This document shows positions 7,269 through 9,177 of a stretch of DNA of 9,177 nt, piece by piece. The position numbers and the translations under genes are program-made. Source of the DNA: Bacteroidota bacterium (GTDB taxonomy: Bacteria > Bacteroidota > Bacteroidia > UKL13-3). The stretch is taken from the NCBI GenBank assembly GCA_947462865.1, contig CANHRW010000070.1, positions 1-9,177 on the forward strand, in the 5' to 3' direction. Numbering within the stretch: the stretch's first letter is position 1; the number at the start of each line of letters is the position of its first letter. Below the pieces are notes generated by a model, which ran no database searches, was not told where the DNA came from, and saw only the letters and a program-made list of their open reading frames with translations.

Positions 7269-7276
7269 CAAAGCTA
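7269..7276 (-). promoter_or_regulatory. Probable -7 promoter element of the thiolase gene
   Basis: On the minus strand this reads TAGCTTTG, an exact match to TAnnTTTG, placed 24 bases before the ATG at 7244. At the -33 distance the sequence is TTT rather than TTG, so that half is weaker. The alternative TTG start codon (7269-7271) is part of this element, which makes the 9-residue extension unlikely. Confidence 0.55.
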
Positions 7277-7345
7277 AGATTTTGATTGTGTTAGAAAAAA
7301 CCGAAAATAGATTATTTTAAAAGAAATGGTTTTATTGTACGAAAT

Positions 7346-8041
7346 TTGAAAAAAGTGGAAAGGGCATTTGTATATGGCGATTTGGTATTTGAAAGCATGC
7401 GATTTGAAGCAGGCCAAATTCCATTTATTTCTTACCATTTAGACCGACTCAAAGCTGCAGCAAAATGTTTAAAAATGGAGTTTCCCAATCAATTAAACGA
7501 AACAGCGGTTTTAGAGCAAGCAAATCAACTCATTCAAAATGCGGATGAATCCTTTAAAATTAGGTTGGTTTTATACAGAGATGCTTCGGGTTTTTATTTG
7601 CCCAATCAAAACCAAGCCAAATGGGAACTGGCTATTTTCCCTTTATCTCAGAGAGAGAAACCAATGCCAATTAAAATGGGCATTTATACCGATATCCAAA
7701 AACAGTATAACCAATTGTCCTCTTTTAAAACTGGTAATGCCTTGTTGTATGTAATGGCTTCAATTTGGGCTAAAGAAAATGGGTTTGACGACGCCTTTAT
7801 TATAAACGAACAGGGTAGGGTATGTGAAGCCACATCAAGTAATTTCTGTTGGTTTGATGGCACCAATTGGTTTACCCCTCCTTTAACTGAAGCTTGTGTA
7901 GCTGGTATTGGCAGAAGAATATTGCTTGAAAATGAACAAGTCATAGAAAAGATTTGCTACCTAAATGACTTAAAAGCAGCTCAAAAAATTTATTTAACCA
8001 ATGCCATCCATTTGCAAACAGCAGCTGTTTTAGTTGAATAA
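7346..8041 (+). CDS. Class IV PLP-dependent aminotransferase/lyase (ADC lyase, BCAT or D-amino-acid aminotransferase type)
   Basis: A fold-type IV PLP enzyme; family members make p-aminobenzoate from aminodeoxychorismate (PabC), branched-chain amino acids (IlvE) or D-amino acids. Seen from the TTG at 7346 (231 aa): RAFVYGDLVFESMR (6-19), HLDRL with Arg34, RLVLYR (73-78), Lys128 in SFKTGNALLY as the expected PLP lysine, Glu161 in EATSSNFCWF, and TPPLTEACVAGIGRRILL near the C-terminus. The core is complete. The N-terminus is unusually short: family members have about 15 residues before the RAF motif, including a small NG turn. The upstream frame is open back to 7295 and encodes NG ten residues before RA, as in E. 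coli PabC, but has no ATG, GTG or other TTG. An out-of-frame ATG at 7326 opens a 7-codon frame whose TGA overlaps the TTG. Length favours PabC- or DAT-like over IlvE; substrate is not determined. Confidence 0.85.
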   Translation: MKKVERAFVYGDLVFESMRFEAGQIPFISYHLDRLKAAAKCLKMEFPNQLNETAVLEQANQLIQNADESFKIRLVLYRDASGFYLPNQNQAKWELAIFPLSQREKPMPIKMGIYTDIQKQYNQLSSFKTGNALLYVMASIWAKENGFDDAFIINEQGRVCEATSSNFCWFDGTNWFTPPLTEACVAGIGRRILLENEQVIEKICYLNDLKAAQKIYLTNAIHLQTAAVLVE

Positions 8042-8071
8042 AAAAATCCCCTCGGTTACCCGAGAGGATTT
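8040..8071. terminator. Bidirectional terminator between the class IV gene and gyrB
   Basis: Bases 8044-8055 pair with 8060-8071 with one C.A mismatch (8050/8065), leaving the 4-base loop ttac. On the minus strand the stem runs into seven Us (the A-run at 8040-8046), so it suits gyrB transcripts best. On the plus strand the tail is only moderately U-rich (ttt then atata), so it is a weaker stop for the class IV gene, whose stop codon overlaps the A-run. Confidence 0.8.
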
Positions 8072-8101
8072 ATATACTGCTTTAATTGACTAAAACAGGA
8101 A

Positions 8102-8121
8102 CCCCCTTTAACCCTCGGGGG
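8102..8121 (-). other. Small CCCCC/GGGGG inverted repeat downstream of gyrB
   Basis: Five Cs at 8102-8106 can pair with five Gs at 8117-8121 around a 10-base loop. There is no U-run next to it, so it is not a terminator by itself. It sits 15 bases after the gyrB stop and before the stronger hairpin at 8044-8071, and could protect the 3' end of the gyrB transcript. Part of it (8114-8119, ctcggg) could instead pair with 8059-8064 (cccgag) of that hairpin. Confidence 0.35.
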
Positions 8122-8136
8122 AACATAGGCTATTGG

Positions 8137-9177
8137 TTAAGCATCAATTTTTGCATAACGGGCATTCGCCTCGATGAATTCTCTTCTTGGTGGTACTTCA
8201 TCGCCCATTAACATGCTAAAAATATGATCGGCTTCAGCAGCGCTGTCTAGAGTAACTCTTTTTAAAGTTCTGGTATCAGGGTTCATGGTTGTTGTCCACA
8301 ATTGTTCTGCGTTCATTTCTCCCAAACCTTTGTAACGTTGAATATTAACAGATTCTGGGTTGCTGCCTTTTGCAATTCTGTGAACTGCTTCTTCTCTTTG
8401 GGCTTCAGTCCAACAATACTCTTCTTCCTTGCCTTTTTTTACCAAATACAAAGGTGGTTGTGCAATATATACATACCCATTCTCAATGAGTGCTTTCATG
8501 TAACGGAAGAACAAAGTCAAAATGAGGGTACGGATATGCGAACCATCCACATCGGCATCGGTCATGATGATGATTTTATGGTACCTCAATTTTTCCATGT
8601 TCAAGGCCTTGTTATCTTCAGCTGTTCCAATGGTTACACCCAAAGCAGTAAACATGTTCTTGATTTCTTCGTTCTCGTAAATTTTGTATTCGAGGGCTTT
8701 TTCTACGTTTAAGATTTTACCTCTCAATGGTAAAATGGCTTGTTGGGCTCTGTTTCTTCCTTGTTTAGCTGTTCCACCTGCAGAGTCTCCCTCTACCAAA
8801 TACAATTCACATTTCTGAGGGTCTGTTTCTGAACAATCCGCTAATTTCCCAGGTAATCCAGAACCACTCATGGCACCTTTTCTTTGCACCATTTCTCTGG
8901 CTTTTCTGGCGGCTGCCCTGGCGGTTGCCGCCAACACTACTTTCTGAACAATTAAACGGGCCTCTTTTGGATTTTCTTCTAAATAATTGCTCAACATGTC
9001 ACCTACACATTGGTCAACAGCTCCTGTAACATCACTGTTACCCAATTTGGTTTTGGTTTGGCCTTCAAACTGAGGTTCTTGAACCTTTACTGAAATAACC
9101 CCTGTTAAACCTTCTCTAAAATCATCTCCACTGATTTCAACTTTTACATTTTTGAGCAAACCTTCTTTATCAGCATA
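8137..9177 (-). CDS. gyrB: DNA gyrase subunit B, C-terminal 346 residues
   Basis: The frame is open to the right edge (upstream residues YADKEG), so the ATPase domain and true start lie outside; a TTG at 9159 is internal. GyrB powers negative supercoiling with GyrA. The visible part runs from the end of the transducer domain (ISGDDFREGLTGVISVKV, PQFEGQTKTKLGN) through the TOPRIM domain to the C-terminus. In fragment numbering, EGDSAGG is at 129-135 with the catalytic Glu129, PLRGKILNVEKA follows at about 150-161, and the metal-binding TDADVDGSHIRTL is at about 206-218. The tail contains QRYKGLGEMNAEQLWTTTMNP, typical of GyrB. The large TOPRIM insertion of E. coli GyrB is absent. ParE is a possible but less likely alternative, since FREGLTGVISVKVQEPQFEGQTK reads as the gyrase version. 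No truncation or damage is visible. It converges with the class IV gene. Confidence 0.94.
   Translation of the reverse strand, partial: YADKEGLLKNVKVEISGDDFREGLTGVISVKVQEPQFEGQTKTKLGNSDVTGAVDQCVGDMLSNYLEENPKEARLIVQKVVLAATARAAARKAREMVQRKGAMSGSGLPGKLADCSETDPQKCELYLVEGDSAGGTAKQGRNRAQQAILPLRGKILNVEKALEYKIYENEEIKNMFTALGVTIGTAEDNKALNMEKLRYHKIIIMTDADVDGSHIRTLILTLFFRYMKALIENGYVYIAQPPLYLVKKGKEEEYCWTEAQREEAVHRIAKGSNPESVNIQRYKGLGEMNAEQLWTTTMNPDTRTLKRVTLDSAAEADHIFSMLMGDEVPPRREFIEANARYAKIDA

Noticed and set aside
7342..7348. AAATTTG as a -1 frameshift site joining the ATG at 7326 to the aminotransferase frame
   Set aside because: The heptamer is not in the required phase relative to the ATG 7326 frame, and no downstream stimulatory structure is evident.
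8302..8712. 136-codon open frame on the plus strand opposite gyrB
   Set aside because: It lies wholly antisense to the conserved TOPRIM and C-terminal region of gyrB; its hydrophobic, Phe-rich translation is what the complement of this coding sequence yields. No start signal or family resemblance.
1..9177. An undescribed multi-gene defence, mobile or biosynthetic system
   Set aside because: Seven of the eight genes belong to well-known families, strands alternate gene by gene, terminators separate same-strand neighbours, and no repeats or integration signs were found.

Overview
The window looks like ordinary housekeeping chromosome from a member of the Bacteroidota. The evidence is the AT-rich coding sequence, the HtpG, FabI, M1 peptidase and GyrB sequence types, the near absence of Shine-Dalgarno sites, and two exact copies of the Bacteroidota -7 promoter motif TAnnTTTG at sensible positions. 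I see no mobile element, CRISPR array, rRNA or tRNA, and no sign of a new multi-gene system. Genus cannot be read from the sequence.

Layout. The left edge (1-423, +) holds the C-terminal end of the chaperone HtpG, closed by a very GC-rich hairpin terminator. Facing it on the minus strand are an ABC-F ATPase (545-2467) and, upstream of that, the enoyl-ACP reductase FabI (2589-3404). A strong terminator between these two makes them separate transcription units. A short divergent region then leads to a secreted M1-family metallopeptidase (+, to 5111). This gene converges, with only 2 bases between stop codons, on an uncharacterised exported protein (5114-5995, -). Upstream of that protein lies an acetoacetyl-CoA thiolase (6066-7244, -), again with a hairpin terminator in between. 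The thiolase is divergent from a class IV PLP aminotransferase or lyase gene (7346-8041, +). That gene converges on the 3' part of gyrB (8137 to the right edge, -), and the two share a hairpin.

Functionally the genes are a mixture: protein folding, translation (ABC-F), fatty-acid synthesis (FabI), thiolase-type acyl-CoA chemistry, amino-acid or folate-type PLP chemistry, periplasmic peptide degradation and DNA topology. The constant switching of strand and the terminators between same-strand neighbours suggest mostly single-gene transcription units rather than an operon.

The most useful content beyond the gene list concerns gene starts. For three genes the longest reading frame begins at a TTG that is probably wrong, because the extra codons fall in a promoter motif or in the terminator of the previous gene. 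For a fourth, the class IV aminotransferase, the usual N-terminal strand lies upstream in frame but has no recognisable start codon.
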